Notes: generated by a model not told the origin, from the sequence alone. A stretch of 64,000 bases of DNA from Chiayiivirga sp. (GCA_022647565.1 JALCLA010000001.1:558001-622000); one strand, 5' to 3'. Counted from the stretch's first letter, positions 1 to 8,998 are shown. Program-made: numbers and translations.

Positions 1-12
1 CGCGGGCCTCAC

Positions 13-18
13 TACAAT
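13..18 (+). promoter_or_regulatory. Putative -10 box (TACAAT) of the first gene
   Basis: TACAAT is one base from the consensus -10 hexamer. A start site about seven bases downstream would lie near base 25, after the in-frame GTG at 20 and before the ATG at 47, so it decides the start of the following gene. The -35 region lies outside the window. Confidence 0.4.
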
Positions 19-46
19 CGTGCATCGTCCTGCCCGGATACCGCGC

Positions 47-496
47 ATGCGCAGCCCGAACCACGACCCGACCCAGGGACTGTTCCGCGACGTGGCCCGC
101 TTCCAGCTCAAGCTGCTGCTGGAAGCGGCGCGCGACCTGGTGCTGATCCCCTTGTCGCTGGCGGCCGCGTGCTGGGATCTGGCCTTGTCGTCGCGCCAGA
201 CGCCACGCTTTTTCCGCCGCGTCATCGACCTCGGGCGGCGCAGCGACGACTACATCGATCTGTGGGGCAAGGACGATGCCGGCAAGCCGGTCGAGAACGT
301 GGATGCGGTGATGGCGCGGGTCGAGCGCCTGCTGCGTGACCCGCGCTCGGGCCCGCGCCAGGCGCGCGCCTTGCGTCGCTGGGTGGAGATCAGCCTGGCG
401 CGCCAGCGCCGGCACGCCGGTAGCGCGTCGCCGGCTCCACCATCGCCACCAGCGCCACCACCTACACCGCCACCATCCGCAGCGGACGAGTCCTGA
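47..496 (+). CDS. Hypothetical protein with proline-rich tail
   Basis: I do not recognise the family. The 149-residue product has a hydrophilic N-terminus, one hydrophobic stretch at about residues 31-47 (LVLIPLSLAAACWDLAL) that could sit in or on a membrane, a charged middle, and a Pro/Ala/Ser-rich tail of about 25 residues encoded by repetitive CCACC-type DNA. An in-frame GTG at 20 would lengthen it by nine residues, but the TACAAT at 13-18 places transcription start downstream of that GTG, so ATG 47 is preferred. It is tail-to-tail with the RimK-like gene, with 19 bases between them. Confidence 0.6.
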   Translation: MRSPNHDPTQGLFRDVARFQLKLLLEAARDLVLIPLSLAAACWDLALSSRQTPRFFRRVIDLGRRSDDYIDLWGKDDAGKPVENVDAVMARVERLLRDPRSGPRQARALRRWVEISLARQRRHAGSASPAPPSPPAPPPTPPPSAADES

Positions 497-515
497 GACG
501 CGCGCCCGCGCGGGT

Positions 516-2018
516 TCAGTCGGTGATGCCGAGCCGCTTGCGCTCCAGCCGACGCAGGAATTCTTCCATGATGCGGCGATACAGGTCCTCACCGAGATAG
601 GCATCCTCGACCCCGGCGTCGATCGAGGGATTGTCGTTAACCTCGATCACCGCGACGCGCTTGCCGTCGGCCTTGAGATCCACGCCGTAGAGCCCGTCGC
701 CGATCGGCGCGGTGGCACGCAGCGCCAGCTTCACCACTTCGCTGGGCGCCTCGCGGATCGGCAGGGTCTTGAAGCCGCCCGACTTGGCCACTCCCTTGTG
801 ATTGCCCTTGGCCGAGTGATCGTAGATCTGCCAGTGCCCGCGCGACATGAAGTACTGGCAGGCATACAGGGCCTGGCCATTGAGGATGCCGATGCGCCAG
901 TCGTACTCCGTGTACATGAACTCCTGCGCGATCAGCAGCGCGGTGTGCTGGAACAGTTCGTCCGCGGCGTGCGCCAGCTGCTGCGCGGTCTCGGCCTTGA
1001 TGATGCCGCGCGAGAACGAGCCATCCGGAATCTTCAGCACGATCGGCAGGCCCAGCACCTCGGGCAGCGCAGCGAGACGCTTGGCATCGTCGCGGAACAC
1101 GATCTCGGTGCGCGGCGTGGGCAGCTTCTTCGACTTCAGCAGGTCGTGCAGGTAGATCTTGTTGGTGCAGCGCAGGATCGAGACCGGATCGTCGATCACC
1201 ACCATGCCTTCGCGCTCGGCGCGGTGCGCAAAGCGATAGGTGTGGTTGCCGATCGCGGTGGTCTCGCGGATGAACAGGCCGTCGTACTCGGCCAGGCGCG
1301 CGAAGTCGTTGCGCGTGACCGGATCGACTTCGATGCCCAGCTCCTTGCCGGCCTCGATGAAGTGCTTGAGCGCCCTCCGGTTCGAGGGCGGCATGGCTTC
1401 GGCCGGATCCTGCAGCATTGCGATGTCGTAACGAAACGAACGCCGCGCGCGCGGCTTGCGCCAGGTCTTGCGCGAGAACGCATCCAGCGCCGCGGCGAAG
1501 GCATCCTCCTGCGAATCGCTGAGTGTATTCAGCCCGGCCGGCTTGATCGCGGCGATCTGCCAGACGCGCTGGCGCTCGAATTCGAGACGCAGGATCGGGC
1601 AGGGGAAGGCTTCGAATACCTGCCGTACCAGGTCCGCCAGGGGCGCGTAGCTGGTCTGGCCGAAGTACACCAGCAGGCCGAAATCGGTGGCATCGCGCGA
1701 ATCGTCCGGCAGGAACTTGGCCAGTTGCGCGTTGAGGTCCTCGATATCGACACCGTAGAGCGAGCGCCGGCGCAGGTCGTTGATGGTGCGCACCGAAGGG
1801 ATGACCTTGTGCCCGCGCGCCTCGGCCAGCAGCGAGACGTAGTAGCCCACGCCCAGGTACTTGTAGCTGCGGCAGAGGTTGATGACCTGGGTACGTTCGT
1901 CATCGTCGCCGCCGCCGACGGCTTCCTTCAGGTAATCGGTGGCTGCGACCACGTTGCCCGACGGGTAGTAGGAACCCCAGTCGGACAGCTTCTCGACGAC
2001 GATGACAAGGCGGCTCAT
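516..2018 (-). CDS. RimK family ATP-grasp ligase (RLAN domain plus ATP-grasp)
   Basis: This is a 500-residue protein of the RimK family with an extra N-terminal domain. The first half (about 1-200) resembles the RimK-like ATP-grasp N-terminal (RLAN) domain, and the second half is the ATP-grasp domain with a nucleotide-binding lysine region (VLKIPDGSFSRG) and the metal-binding signature EVNDNPS near the C-terminus. Family members ligate an amino acid to a peptide or protein carboxylate using ATP; the substrate here is unknown. E. coli RimK is about 300 residues, so this is the long subfamily and should not be called rimK. The start is ATG at 2018 (MSRLVIVVEKLS); the open frame continues upstream but lacks conserved sequence. 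It is divergent from a GNAT gene 62 bases away, a pairing that suggests a joint role in small-molecule or peptide modification (inference). Confidence 0.85.
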   Translation of the reverse strand: MSRLVIVVEKLSDWGSYYPSGNVVAATDYLKEAVGGGDDDERTQVINLCRSYKYLGVGYYVSLLAEARGHKVIPSVRTINDLRRRSLYGVDIEDLNAQLAKFLPDDSRDATDFGLLVYFGQTSYAPLADLVRQVFEAFPCPILRLEFERQRVWQIAAIKPAGLNTLSDSQEDAFAAALDAFSRKTWRKPRARRSFRYDIAMLQDPAEAMPPSNRRALKHFIEAGKELGIEVDPVTRNDFARLAEYDGLFIRETTAIGNHTYRFAHRAEREGMVVIDDPVSILRCTNKIYLHDLLKSKKLPTPRTEIVFRDDAKRLAALPEVLGLPIVLKIPDGSFSRGIIKAETAQQLAHAADELFQHTALLIAQEFMYTEYDWRIGILNGQALYACQYFMSRGHWQIYDHSAKGNHKGVAKSGGFKTLPIREAPSEVVKLALRATAPIGDGLYGVDLKADGKRVAVIEVNDNPSIDAGVEDAYLGEDLYRRIMEEFLRRLERKRLGITD

Positions 2019-2080
2019 GCGGGCGCGGTGCGGGTGGAAGGCGGGGACGGAACGGCGCGGAGTCTGACAGAATCGCCGCA

Positions 2081-2542
2081 ATGCAACGAGGTCCCGCCGC
2101 CCTTGCGCCGCGTCGCGCGCGCGCCTCCGACCTGCCCGCGCTGCTGGCCGTGGAAGCCCACTTCCCCGGCGACCGCCTCGGTGCGCGCCAGTTCCGCCAC
2201 CACCTGCGCAATCCACGCGCGCGCCTGCGGGTGCTGGCGGGGGCGGGTGTGATTGCCGGCTATTCCCTGATCCTGCTGCGCGCGGGCAGCCGGCGCGCGC
2301 GCCTGTACTCGATCGCGCTCGATCCCGCTTGGCGCGGGCGCGGGTTCGGTGCGCTGCTGCTGGCCGACGCCGAAGTCCAGGCCAGGCGCGCGGGTGCGAG
2401 CGCGATGCGGTTGGAAGTGCGCGCCGACAACCTCGCAGCCACGGCCTTGTACGAGGCCCGCGGCTACCGCCGCATCGTGTTCCTGCCTGGCTACTACGAG
2501 GACGGCGGCGATGGCTGGCGGTATGAGAAGTCGTTCGCATGA
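2081..2542 (+). CDS. GNAT family N-acetyltransferase
   Basis: This 153-residue single-domain acetyltransferase transfers an acetyl group from acetyl-CoA to an amine; the substrate is unknown. The pyrophosphate-binding motif RGRGFG (in PAWRGRGFGALLL) lies at about residue 88, followed by the typical RimI-like segment LEVRADNLAATALYEARGY. A RimI role is possible, but the sequence is not close enough to name it. A CAGAAT at 2068-2073 ends seven bases before the ATG, so the transcript may be leaderless. The gene is divergent from the RimK-type ligase. Confidence 0.85.
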   Translation: MQRGPAALAPRRARASDLPALLAVEAHFPGDRLGARQFRHHLRNPRARLRVLAGAGVIAGYSLILLRAGSRRARLYSIALDPAWRGRGFGALLLADAEVQARRAGASAMRLEVRADNLAATALYEARGYRRIVFLPGYYEDGGDGWRYEKSFA

Positions 2543-2569
2543 TCCTGGCCAAGCGTGAACCTGAACCTA

Positions 2570-2674
2570 CCGTTCGGCCTGAGGTATCGAAGGCCAACAG
2601 CGGAATATCCGGCAGGCGCTTCGATCGCCGCAGGCGACCCTGTGGTGAGCCTGACGAACCATCAGCGCGAACGG
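2570..2674. repeat. Pair of dispersed intergenic repeat units
   Basis: Bases 2570-2593 are a degenerate copy of a palindrome-like unit (CCGTTCG..CCTGAG..TCGAAGG), and 2642-2674 contain a second unit (GTGAGCCTG.CGAACCATCAG..CGAACGG). The first matches, in reverse orientation, the unit found inside ubiE at 17137-17164. Such units are typically scattered in intergenic DNA. They lie in the 5' leader of the split S9 peptidase gene. Confidence 0.55.
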
Positions 2675-2776
2675 TTCTCGGGAAGGCCAGGCTACGGCAC
2701 CCTGCCATTGGTTGGGCTGCGAGCCACCAATCCGCGTGCTAGCGTGCCCGCCTCGCATGTTGCCCGGAGCCTGTCC

Positions 2777-4942
2777 ATGTCCCGTTCCCCGCTTGCCCTG
2801 CTGGTTGGTGCCGCCCTGCTTGGCCTTGGCCTGCCTGCGCACGACGCGGCGGCCGACAGCGTGAAGCCGGCCGCCGCGAGCAGCGCCGATCCCCATGTCT
2901 GGCTGGAGGACGTGGCCGGCGACAAGTCGCTGGACTGGGTGCGCGCGCGCAATGCCGAGAGCCACAAGCAACTGGAGGGCGACCTGGCCTTCGCCTCGCT
3001 GCAGAAGGACCTGCTCGCCATTCTCGATTCGGACGAGAAGATTCCGTACGTGCAGAAGATCGGCGCGCACTACTACAACTTCTGGCAGGACCAGCAGAAC
3101 CCGCGCGGGCTCTGGCGCCGCACCACGCTGGGCGAGTACCGCAAGGCCGCGCCGGCGTGGGAAACCCTGCTCGACATCGATGCGCTGAACCAGGCCGAAG
3201 GCGAAAACTGGGTCTGGCACGGCGCCGACTGCCTCAAGCCGAGCGATGCCAGGGCACCCTACGAGCGCTGCCTGATCGCGCTCTCGCGCGGCGGCGCCGA
3301 CGCCGACGTGACGCGCGAGTTCGACCTCGCGAACAAGGACTGGGTGAAGGACGGCTTCTTCCGTCCCGAGGCCAAGGGCGGGCTCGGCTGGATCGACCGC
3401 GACACCGTGTACGTCTCCACCGATTTCGGCAAGGGCTCGATGACGTCCTCCGGTTACCCGCGCATCGCCAAGGAGTGGAAGCGCGGCACGCCGATGAGCG
3501 AGGCCCGGGTCGTGTTCGAGGGCCGGGAATCGGACATCTCGGTGGGGGCCTATCACGACAACACGCGCGGCTTCGAGCGCGACTTCGTCTATCGCGGCCT
3601 GACGTTCTACACCAACGAACTGCATCTGCGCGGCAAGGACGGCAAGCTCACCAAGCTCGACCTGCCCGATGGCGCGAGCAAGGGCGTGTACCGCGAATGG
3701 CTCAGCGTGGAGCTGCGCCAGCCGTGGAACGTGGGCGGCGAGGAGCACGCCGCAGGCTCGCTGCTCGCCATCCACCTCGATGATTTCCTCCAGGGCAAGC
3801 GCGATTTCGACGTCTTGTTCGAACCCAGCGACACCACGTCGCTGGCCAGCAGCGGCGCCACGCGCGACCACTACTTCATCAATATGCTGGACGACGTCAA
3901 GAATCGCATCTACGTGCTGACGCCGGGCAAGGATGGATGGAAGAAGGAACCGCTGAAGGGCGCGCCGGAGTTCGGCACCATCGGCATCAGTGCGGTGGAC
4001 GCGGACGAGTCCAACGACTACTTCCTCACCGTCACCGACTACCTCACCCCGACCTCGCTGATGCTGGGTCGCGTCGGCGCCACGCCGGAGCCGCTCAAGC
4101 GCATGCCGGCTTTCTTCGACAGCACCGGCCTCGCGATCAGCCAGCACTTCGCGCGCAGCAAGGACGGCACGCGCGTGCCGTACTTCATGGTGGCGCGCAA
4201 GGACCAGGCCGCGAACGGTGCCAATCCCACCCTGCTCTAGGGTTATGGCGGGTTCGAACTCTCGCAGCTGCCCAGCTACAGCGGCAGCGCCGGTCGCGGC
4301 TGGCTCAGCCAGGGCGGCACTTACGTCGTGGCCAACGCGCGTGGCGGCGGCGAGTATGGTCCGCGCTGGCACCAGGCCGCGCTCAAGGCCAACCGGCTGC
4401 GCGCCTACGAGGACTTCGCCGCCGTGGCCGAAGACCTGATCGCGCGCAAGATCACCTCGCCGAAGCACCTTGGCATCCAGGGCGGCAGCAACGGCGGCCT
4501 GATGGTGGGCAACATGTTCACGCTCTATCCGCAGCTGTTCGGCGCGGCCGTGTGCCAGGTGCCGCTGCTCGACATGCAGCGCTACCACAAGCTGCTTGCC
4601 GGGGCGTCGTGGATGGCCGAATACGGCGATCCGGACAAGCCCGAGGAGTGGGAGTTCCTGCGTACCTTCTCCCCGTATCACAACGTCAAGGCCGACGTGG
4701 ATTACCCGCCGGTGCTGTTCACCACCTCGACTCGCGATGACCGCGTCCATCCCGGCCACGCGCGCAAGATGATGGCGCGCATGCAGGAGCAGGAACACGA
4801 CGTGCTGTACTACGAGAACATCGAAGGCGGGCACGGCGGCGCGGCCGACAACAAGCAGCGCGCCCACATGCAGGCCCTGGCCTACACCTTCCTCAAGCAG
4901 CATTTGTTCGCGCCGCCGGCGCCGGCGAAGGACGCGCCCTGA
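2777..4942 (+). pseudogene. Prolyl oligopeptidase family (S9A) serine peptidase, interrupted by TAG
   Basis: The reading frame encodes a secreted S9A peptidase of about 720 residues: signal peptide (MSRSPLALLVGAALLGLG...AAA), beta-propeller domain, then an alpha/beta-hydrolase domain with the nucleophile serine in GGSNGGL (codon 571), an acidic region DDRVHPGHA and the histidine in EGGHGG. Codon 488 is TAG (4238-4240), exactly where relatives have tyrosine in the LLYGYGGF motif, and the frame continues intact on both sides. A TAC- or TAT-to-TAG change would explain it. Without readthrough the propeller is cut from the catalytic domain, so the gene is probably inactive, unless this is a sequencing error. 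ATG 2777 is chosen because the signal peptide starts there. TAG is a normal stop elsewhere in the window (hslU, the gene at 5624), so genetic recoding is unlikely. Confidence 0.85.
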
Positions 4943-5099
4943 GGGATGGCCCGGTGCCCGCGAGAGCGGGTATCGTGGTTTCCGGGGTTCGGTTTTTGCG
5001 TAGGTGATGCGAATTCTTCGCAGGGGTTTGGTTGGCCGTGGCGTCAGACGCGCCGGGGTGGTGTTCGCTCCTCTCGCGTGACGCGAATTCTTCGCAGGG
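4943..5099. repeat. Intergenic hairpin and 25-bp direct repeats
   Basis: Downstream of the S9 peptidase lies a small hairpin (CCCGC, loop GAGA, GCGGG; 4957-4970) of the same style as those at 7570-7637. A near-identical 25-base direct repeat (GCGAATTCTTCGCAGGGG core) occurs at 5005-5029 and 5079-5103. No gene is visible. The second repeat copy abuts the composite element that starts at 5100. Confidence 0.5.
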
Positions 5100-5548
5100 G
5101 TTTCGCCCGCCTCGGCGGCGGCCGAGTTACTTCTCTTTGCGTGCCCAAAGAGAAGTAACCAAGAGAAAGGGCACCCGACTCCGGCGCCGGACTTCGTCCG
5201 GTGCCCTGCGCTGCTCGCCGGACTCGGGCCGGCGCGAACTCGCGCATCCCTGCGCTCGAACATGCGCGCCTTTCCCCCGAGCCCGGCTGCGCTGCTCGGC
5301 GCCAGAGACGGGAGGGAGAGCCAGGAGCAACGTCACACCACGCACTTTGCTTCGGCTCCTGGGGCCCGTAGATCGCGGCGTCGGGCCGGAGGATCAGTGC
5401 GCAACCCCGCAGGACCGACGCGAACCCTCGCGCAGCGAGGGCGCGATCTCCGGGTCGCCTTCTCTTTGGCGGACGAAACCCCGCGACCAACGTGCGTCAG
5501 GCGAACAAGGCCCAGGCACACAGCTGCCGCCGCCGAGGCGGACGAAAC
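5100..5548. repeat. Composite repeat element, copy 1 (one hairpin lost)
   Basis: This is a gene-free copy of the element seen complete at 21513-21990, in opposite orientation. Its left end (5100-5126) matches the 27-bp terminal repeat with one mismatch. Next comes a perfect 14-bp stem (5126-5139 and 5146-5159, loop CGTGCC), then the shared GC-rich body. The far hairpin is missing: the body runs straight into a truncated end sequence at 5468-5479, and a further end remnant lies at 5524-5548. Open frames here are by-products of repeat composition and share no protein family. Confidence 0.65.
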
Positions 5549-5623
5549 CCGTGCCAGAAAGCCACGTCGAGCGAGCAAGGTCTACCCCAACCCGATACGC
5601 GACGCAGCGTCGGCCTGAGTGAA

Positions 5624-6052
5624 CTACCCGCTCGCCTTGCCAGGCCCTTTTCCTGTCCAAAGCAAGGTGCAGAACAGGATCACGCAGACGCCCAGGTGGA
5701 TTGCCTTCGGATTGATGGTCTGGAAGTTGACGAACAGCAGTGCATACATCAGCAGGAATGCACCGATGAACCTCAATCCGAAGGGCCTTCGCTTGATCGC
5801 CCCAAGGGCGCCAACAATGAGCACCAGCCCCATCAGTGCGATGTAGCTGACGTATCCGGCCACGGAGACGGGAACGATCTGCTTGTCGCCGGACTTCTCC
5901 AGGAAGGCGCCAATGTCCCTGATTGGTTCCCGGAAAGCCGGCACGTCCACCAGCCCGATCTCTTGTCCGAGCAGCGCGCCGCCCACGCCAAGGCGAATCA
6001 GGCCGTAGCCCAGGAACAGCAGCGAAACGACCAGGTACAGCGGCTTTCGCAT
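5624..6052 (-). CDS. Hypothetical integral membrane protein (four helices)
   Basis: I do not recognise the family. The 142 residues contain four likely membrane helices at about 4-28, 62-86, 91-111 and 117-134, with a charged loop of about 33 residues after the first helix. This resembles small uncharacterised inner-membrane proteins. It lies downstream of the DUF971 gene on the same strand, 99 bases away, and could be the last gene of that transcription unit. The stop is a TAG. Confidence 0.65.
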   Translation of the reverse strand: MRKPLYLVVSLLFLGYGLIRLGVGGALLGQEIGLVDVPAFREPIRDIGAFLEKSGDKQIVPVSVAGYVSYIALMGLVLIVGALGAIKRRPFGLRFIGAFLLMYALLFVNFQTINPKAIHLGVCVILFCTLLWTGKGPGKASG

Positions 6053-6151
6053 GTGGCTCTCGTGTGGTCTTGTGTCACAACCGATCCCTCTTTCGCGGGA
6101 CCGCCGAACCCAGCATCGAGCGCATCCCCCGGGGCATGCGCGCGTATCCGG

Positions 6152-6505
6152 TTACCTCGACAAGCCTGCCGCCTGCAGGGCGGCCAGATAGGCCTCCCAC
6201 GACTCGGCCTGTTCGCGTCCCAGGGTGTGCAAGGTCGCCCAGCTGAAGATGCCGGTGTCGTGCCCGTCGTCGAAGCGCAGCAGCACGGCGTAGTGTCCGA
6301 CGGGTTCGATCGCGGCGATGTTGACGTTGCGCTTGCCCGCCACCAGCACCTTCTGGCTCGGTGCGTGGCCTTGCACTTCGGCCGAGGGCGAATTCACCCG
6401 CAGGAACTCGGCCGGCAGACGGAAGGTTTCACCACTGTCGAAACTCACCTCCAGCACGTGCGAGGCGCGATGCAGGGTGAGGCCGGTGGCGCGCGGCGTG
6501 CTCAT
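6152..6505 (-). CDS. DUF971 (gamma-butyrobetaine hydroxylase-like N-terminal) protein
   Basis: This 117-residue protein matches the DUF971 family, whose fold equals the N-terminal zinc-binding domain of gamma-butyrobetaine hydroxylase; the function of stand-alone members is not settled. Recognisable features are the opening L.LHRAS..LEVSFDSGE.F.LPAEFLR, the central VGHYAVLLRFDDGHD and the closing GIFSW..L. In related genomes this gene follows hslU. Here about 1.1 kb of inserted or decayed DNA and an NTF2-like gene separate them. Its start overlaps the stop of the NTF2-like gene by four bases. Confidence 0.85.
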   Translation of the reverse strand: MSTPRATGLTLHRASHVLEVSFDSGETFRLPAEFLRVNSPSAEVQGHAPSQKVLVAGKRNVNIAAIEPVGHYAVLLRFDDGHDTGIFSWATLHTLGREQAESWEAYLAALQAAGLSR

Positions 6506-7047
6506 GGCGTCGTCATGCCGGCCACTCGGGCTTCCGGCCCTCGCGGCGTGGTAGTGGCGCTGGCCGCATCCGGCGCCGGTGATTGCGCCGGTGCGGCATC
6601 ATCTTCCATGCCCGCCGGCGATTGCGCGTTGAAGTACCAGACGTGGCGGATGCGCCCATCGGGTGCGAACTCGTACACGCTGGTGGAACTCTGCATCGCC
6701 GGGGTACCGTCCTGGCGTTTCCAGCGGCTGGTTTCCACCGTGCTGGCGAACAGCCCGTGCACCGCCACCGGCCCGATGTCCGAATGCGCATCGGGCGTGC
6801 TCGCGAAATAGGATTCGAGCCAGGCCTTGAGATCGGAGTGCCCGGCCACTTCGACCGTGGCCTGGCTGCCCACGATCTGGATCCAGCGGAACTCCGGCTC
6901 GGTCGCCGCGATCATCGCGGCCACATCATGCTGGTTCGAGGCCGCGACGAAATCGCGCACACGCTTGGCGAAATCGGGGGCGGATTCCTGCGCGAACGCT
7001 GTGCCGGAAATCAGCAGGGACCACAACAGAAACAATCGCACGAACAT
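6502..7047 (-). CDS. Secreted NTF2/SnoaL-like protein
   Basis: This 181-residue protein has a clear signal peptide (MFVRLFLLWSLLISGTAFAQ) and a single NTF2-like cone domain. Recognisable features are the opening RDFVAASNQHDVAAMIAATEP and the closing YEFAPDGRIRHVWYFN. The C-terminus is a low-complexity Ala/Pro/Thr tail of about 35 residues. Members of this superfamily may be enzymes or binding proteins, so no reaction is assigned. It overlaps the DUF971 gene by four bases, indicating coupling. Its upstream region is occupied by the MITE-like element, whose inner end lies only ten bases from the start codon, so the element probably supplies or separates its promoter. Confidence 0.75.
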   Translation of the reverse strand: MFVRLFLLWSLLISGTAFAQESAPDFAKRVRDFVAASNQHDVAAMIAATEPEFRWIQIVGSQATVEVAGHSDLKAWLESYFASTPDAHSDIGPVAVHGLFASTVETSRWKRQDGTPAMQSSTSVYEFAPDGRIRHVWYFNAQSPAGMEDDAAPAQSPAPDAASATTTPRGPEARVAGMTTP

Positions 7048-7056
7048 GTTCGTCTC

Positions 7057-7222
7057 CTAGTGTGGTGTCCCGCAAGCACCATCAAATAATTCCGGCGTCT
7101 TTCGCCGCGATACTGCGTTCCTCGTCGTCGCCATAGCGTAGGCTATGCCTCCTCCTCGCGCCTGGTCTCGCAGCGAAATCCATCCGGAATTTCTTCGCGT
7201 TACTTGCGGGACACCACACTAG
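7057..7222. mobile_element. 166-bp MITE-like element with 20-bp perfect terminal inverted repeats
   Basis: Bases 7057-7076 (CTAGTGTGGTGTCCCGCAAG) and 7203-7222 are perfect inverted repeats. The 126-base interior has no plausible gene. The ends carry CTAG on both sides, so the true inverted repeat may be 16 bp flanked by a CTAG target duplication, a target type known for IS5-group elements (inference). It lies between the NTF2-like gene and a truncated hsdM, and may have been involved in the truncation. Confidence 0.65.
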
Positions 7223-7482
7223 TGATGATCATCTTCGTGCCGGTGTCGCACGGCGGCGACCATCCCCGGCGCGGCCCAGGACTCCCGGCGGAATTTCGCT
7301 TGCAGCAGCCAGTCGTACTTGCTGCCTTCCAGCTCCGCTTCCGGCGCGCGCTCGCGCTCCAGCGCGTCGAGGTACTTGAGGAACAGCAGCCAGGACGATT
7401 GCTCGGTGCAATCCAGTTCGCTGGTGCAGCCGGCATCCTTGTGCAGGATGTCGTCGATGTTCTTGACGGCTTGTTCGAACAC
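7219..7482 (-). pseudogene. Truncated type I restriction-modification methyltransferase (hsdM) fragment
   Basis: Only the N-terminal portion of a type I DNA methyltransferase M subunit survives. From the GTG at 7482 the product reads FEQAVKNIDDILHKDAGC, then WLLFLKYLDALE, then a segment ending RRESWAAP, the characteristic opening of one HsdM subfamily. Similarity ends near 7265 and the frame closes at the edge of the MITE-like element. The methylase domain and any hsdS or hsdR partner are absent, so this is a decayed remnant of a restriction system between hslU and its usual neighbours. Confidence 0.8.
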
Positions 7483-7569
7483 GATCTGTGCGCCCAGCGG
7501 AGAGTGGGCGCTACTTTAGGGCAAGTTAGGTGGAGTCCAATACAGCTTCGTCATGCCCACACTTCGCCA

Positions 7570-7637
7570 TCCCCGCGAAAGCGGGGACCCAGTGCCTTCC
7601 AGCATCCCAAGACGACGGATTCCCGCTTTCGCGGGAA
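7570..7637. repeat. Two oppositely oriented GAAA/TTTC-loop palindromes
   Basis: TCCCCGC-GAAA-GCGGGGA (7570-7587) and TTCCCGC-TTTC-GCGGGAA (7620-7637) are two REP-like palindromes in inverted arrangement directly downstream of hslU (stop at 7647-7649). They resemble bipartite REP clusters that can block transcription or protect RNA 3' ends. No T-run follows. Confidence 0.65.
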
Positions 7638-7646
7638 TGACGGGGA

Positions 7647-8975
7647 CTACAAGATATACCGGCTCAAATCCACATCCCGCACCAACCCGCCGAGGTGCGC
7701 GTCGACGTAGGCCGCGTCGATGCGCAACGCGCTGCCGTCGCGGTCGGGTGCTTCGTAGCTGATGGTGTCGAGCAGTTTCTCCAGCACGGTGTGCAGGCGG
7801 CGGGCGCCGATGTTCTCCTGACGTTCGTTCACCTCGAACGCGATGCCGGCGAGGCGCTGGATCGCGTCCGGGGCGAACTCGATCTGCACCCCTTCGGTGC
7901 CGAGCAGGGCGGCGTACTGCTTGGTGAGCGCGGCGTTGGGTTCGGTCAGGATGCGGACGAAATCGTCCTGGCCGAGCGCGCCGAGTTCCACCCGGATCGG
8001 GAAGCGGCCCTGCATTTCCGGAATGAGGTCCGACGGTTTGGCGAGGTGGAAGGCGCCGGAGGCGATGAACAGGATGTGGTCGGTGCGCACCACGCCGTAC
8101 TTGGTGCTCACGGTGGAGCCTTCCACCAACGGCAAGAGGTCGCGCTGCACGCCTTCGCGGCTGACATCGGCGCCGTGGCCTTCGGAGCGCTTTGCCACCT
8201 TGTCGATCTCGTCGATGAAGACGATGCCGTTCTGCTCGCAGGCCTCGATCGCGTGCTGGCGGATATCTTCCTCGTTCACCAGCTTGCCGGCTTCCTCCTC
8301 GATCAGCAGCGGGCGCGCGGCCTTGATCGTGAGGGTGCGCTTCTGGGTCTTGCTGCCGGAGAGTTGCGAGAACATCTGGCGCAATTGCTGGCCCATTTCC
8401 TCCATGCCGGGCGGCGACATGATGTCCACGCCCACGTTCACGGCGGTTTCGAGTTCGATCTCGCGTTCGTCGAGCCTGGCTTCGCGCAGCTGCTTGCGCA
8501 GTTTCTGGCGGGTGTCGGCGTGCTGAGGTTCGTCCTGCGGCCAGCCCGCGCCGTCGCGGCGCTGCGGCAGGAGCGCGTCGAGGATGCGTTCTTCGGCCCG
8601 ATCTTCGGCCAGCGAGCGCACCTTCTGCTTGGCCTGGGCGCGGAACATCTTGACCGCCGAATCGGCCAGGTCGCGGATGATTTGCTCCACGTCCTTGCCG
8701 ACGTAGCCGACCTCGGTGTAGCGCGTGGCTTCCACCTTCACGAACGGCGCGTTGGCAAGCGCCGCGAGGCGGCGCGCGATCTCGGTCTTGCCGACGCCGG
8801 TCGGGCCGATCATCAGGATGTTCTTGGGCGTGACTTCATCGCGCAGTTCCGGCGCCAGTTGCATCCGGCGCCAGCGGTTGCGCAGCGCAATGGCGACGGC
8901 GCGCTTGGCCGCGTTCTGGCCGACGATGTGCTTGTCGAGTTCGTTGACGATCTCGCGGGGCGTGAGCGAAGACAT
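7647..8975 (-). CDS. hslU: HslU, ATPase subunit of the HslVU protease
   Basis: HslU is the AAA+ unfoldase that feeds substrates to the HslV peptidase in the cytoplasm. The 442 residues match the usual length (443 in E. coli). Visible motifs are the opening [17 protein letters not shown], Walker A GPTGVGKT (57-64), the intermediate I-domain, Walker [10 protein letters not shown], and a hydrophobic C-terminus (DLSRYIL) of the type that inserts into HslV. ATG 8975 is chosen because the open frame upstream lies inside the NUDIX gene. It is transcribed with hslV, but a NUDIX gene separates the two. Confidence 0.97.
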   Translation of the reverse strand: MSSLTPREIVNELDKHIVGQNAAKRAVAIALRNRWRRMQLAPELRDEVTPKNILMIGPTGVGKTEIARRLAALANAPFVKVEATRYTEVGYVGKDVEQIIRDLADSAVKMFRAQAKQKVRSLAEDRAEERILDALLPQRRDGAGWPQDEPQHADTRQKLRKQLREARLDEREIELETAVNVGVDIMSPPGMEEMGQQLRQMFSQLSGSKTQKRTLTIKAARPLLIEEEAGKLVNEEDIRQHAIEACEQNGIVFIDEIDKVAKRSEGHGADVSREGVQRDLLPLVEGSTVSTKYGVVRTDHILFIASGAFHLAKPSDLIPEMQGRFPIRVELGALGQDDFVRILTEPNAALTKQYAALLGTEGVQIEFAPDAIQRLAGIAFEVNERQENIGARRLHTVLEKLLDTISYEAPDRDGSALRIDAAYVDAHLGGLVRDVDLSRYIL

Positions 8976-8998
8976 GGCAGGTTCCTGGGGCAGGCGCG

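Noticed and set aside
336-2252. Long plus-strand open frame opposite the RimK-type gene
   Set aside because: Antisense shadow with no conserved segments; the minus-strand gene has a complete ATP-grasp domain.
4238-4240. Recoding of TAG as an amino acid
   Set aside because: TAG serves as the terminal stop of other intact genes here (hslU and the membrane gene at 5624), and no other in-frame TAG interrupts a conserved gene.
5005-5103. CRISPR-like direct repeats
   Set aside because: Only two copies 74 bases apart with no regular spacers and no cas genes; explained as local duplication next to the repeat element.
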